Shown: positions 27,477-28,249 of the stretch, piece after piece
How positions within the stretch are numbered: position 1 is the stretch's first letter
How the letters are laid out: each line of letters opens with the position of its first letter
Origin: Stentor roeselii
Lineage: Eukaryota > Ciliophora > Heterotrichea > Heterotrichida > Stentoridae
DNA: 28,249 nucleotides
Direction: 5' to 3'
Assembly (NCBI GenBank): GCA_006503475.1
Contig: RSEH01000372.1
Span: 5,362-33,610, forward strand
Position numbers and translations under genes: made by a program
Notes under the pieces: model-generated
Told to the model about the DNA's origin: nothing
The model's database searches: none
The model's input: the letters and a program-made list of their open reading frames with translations, nothing else

Positions 27477-28249
27477 ATGAAATGTCAAGTTTGCTCAACT
27501 CAAGCTTTCTTCATCTGTCACTGCTCGAATGCTTATCTGTGTAAAGCCCACCTTGGTGAACACTTAGCAAAGAAAGCAAAGCATCAGCATGAACCATTGT
27601 TCGAAGAACTTGACTCAATCCAAAAATCAATGCTCAATGGCAAACTTCATTATTGGATCCAATCTCTCAAATGTTTAAAGAAACAAGTTCATCTTCAAAC
27701 TAAGGAGATAATCAAAACTATTAAAACATCCAGTAACTCAGTTATCAAACAAATCAACACTCTTGCCAAGTATTACCTCGACCTTATCACCATTTCAGCT
27801 TATCCAAAATCTCAGATTCAGCAAATTACATCAATACTTGCCACAGATATTTTCATTAATCAACTTAACTTGAATCATTTAAACCAAACTGCTTTGCAAG
27901 AATATTCTCAACAGCTCTATTGTTTCATTAATGATCCTGTAGAGGTGAAGCGATACAGATACAACAAATTCCTTCAAACTCACAACGGAGGATTCAAGTG
28001 TCTTGCGATTTCCAGTAATGGACGGACTCTTGTCACTGGCTCGGAGGACACTTCTGTGAGGGTCTGGGACATTCAGACGAAAAGTCAAGTAGCTTGCCTT
28101 CTCCACCATAAATCGGATGTTTGGTGCATAGTAATTTCTAAGGACGGAGCTATTGCAGTTTCTGGATCTTTTGATAAGACTCTTGCTTTATGGGACATTC
28201 AAAAGAAATGCTTTCAAAATTTGTACTGTGGACATTCTGGATCAGTTTA
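27477..28249 (+). CDS. B-box-like zinc finger / WD40-repeat protein (5' part)
   Basis: The frame starts at ATG 27477 after an A-run and stays open for 257 codons to the window edge, so the C-terminus is missing. Residues 3-40 form a B-box-like Cys/His finger (CQVC, FICHC, C-x2-H-x3-H). Residues about 45-155 are helical and lysine/leucine-rich, a likely coiled coil. WD40 repeats start near residue 170 (LVTGSEDTSVRVWD, then AVSGSFDKTLALWD, then a repeat beginning CGHSGSV). The order B-box, coiled coil, beta-propeller is TRIM-like but without a RING in the visible part. It is probably a cytosolic scaffold; partners unknown. The gap to the preceding broken gene is 65 bases. Confidence 0.85.
   Translation, partial: MKCQVCSTQAFFICHCSNAYLCKAHLGEHLAKKAKHQHEPLFEELDSIQKSMLNGKLHYWIQSLKCLKKQVHLQTKEIIKTIKTSSNSVIKQINTLAKYYLDLITISAYPKSQIQQITSILATDIFINQLNLNHLNQTALQEYSQQLYCFINDPVEVKRYRYNKFLQTHNGGFKCLAISSNGRTLVTGSEDTSVRVWDIQTKSQVACLLHHKSDVWCIVISKDGAIAVSGSFDKTLALWDIQKKCFQNLYCGHSGSV

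Noticed and set aside
1-28249. TGA=Trp or TAA/TAG=Gln code for the whole window
   Set aside because: Frames of 960, 1335 and 1899 codons with dozens of Trp and Gln residues use none of these codons internally.

Overview
The window looks like macronuclear DNA of a heterotrich ciliate close to Stentor. Two genes (10380-11834 minus and 14888-16267 plus) become single continuous reading frames only when 15-base introns of the form GTAA(N)5A(N)3AG are removed. The long frames contain no in-frame TGA, TAA or TAG, so the code is standard (Trp only TGG). Fifteen-base introns combined with the standard code are established for Stentor; the genus assignment is inference. No telomere repeat, tRNA, rRNA, transposase or CRISPR array was seen.

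Bases 1-16,267 are packed with intact genes. On the minus strand lie a possibly prenylated protein of unknown function (41-904), a membrane protein with at least nine tandem RING-like zinc fingers (912-2759) and a short relative sharing its N-terminal Cys/His module (2775-3323). A pseudokinase (3336-4904, plus) diverges from the latter across only 12 bases. Next come a REJ/polycystin-like receptor (4914-8921, minus), an ankyrin protein with an N-myristoylation-type start (8958-9932, minus), a PPC-like/DOT1-like methyltransferase fusion (10380-11834, minus), an importin-7/8 type karyopherin (11893-14775, minus) and an MFS transporter (14888-16267, plus). Gaps between some neighbours are 7, 9, 12 and 15 bases, so promoters or UTRs must overlap coding sequence.

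From 16,268 the DNA is visibly more AT-rich and gene-poor. A 1.5-kb gap holds a probable relic of the next gene's family. It is followed by one very large surface-protein gene (17747-23446, plus) with four LamG-like modules, Cys-rich repeats and a multi-pass membrane domain; its last helix and basic tail appear to continue in the -1 frame to 23,589. Bases 23,590-27,411 contain no intact gene but hold decayed coding sequence: a minus-strand WD40 gene, an unidentified minus-strand remnant, and a plus-strand remnant ending in a calponin-homology-like segment. A B-box/WD40 gene starts at 27,477 and runs off the window.

The genes do not form a metabolic pathway. The most coherent group is the block at 41-4904: RING array, its paralogue, a pseudokinase on a shared promoter, and a lipid-anchor candidate. 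This is a plausible but unproven membrane-associated ubiquitin or scaffolding module.
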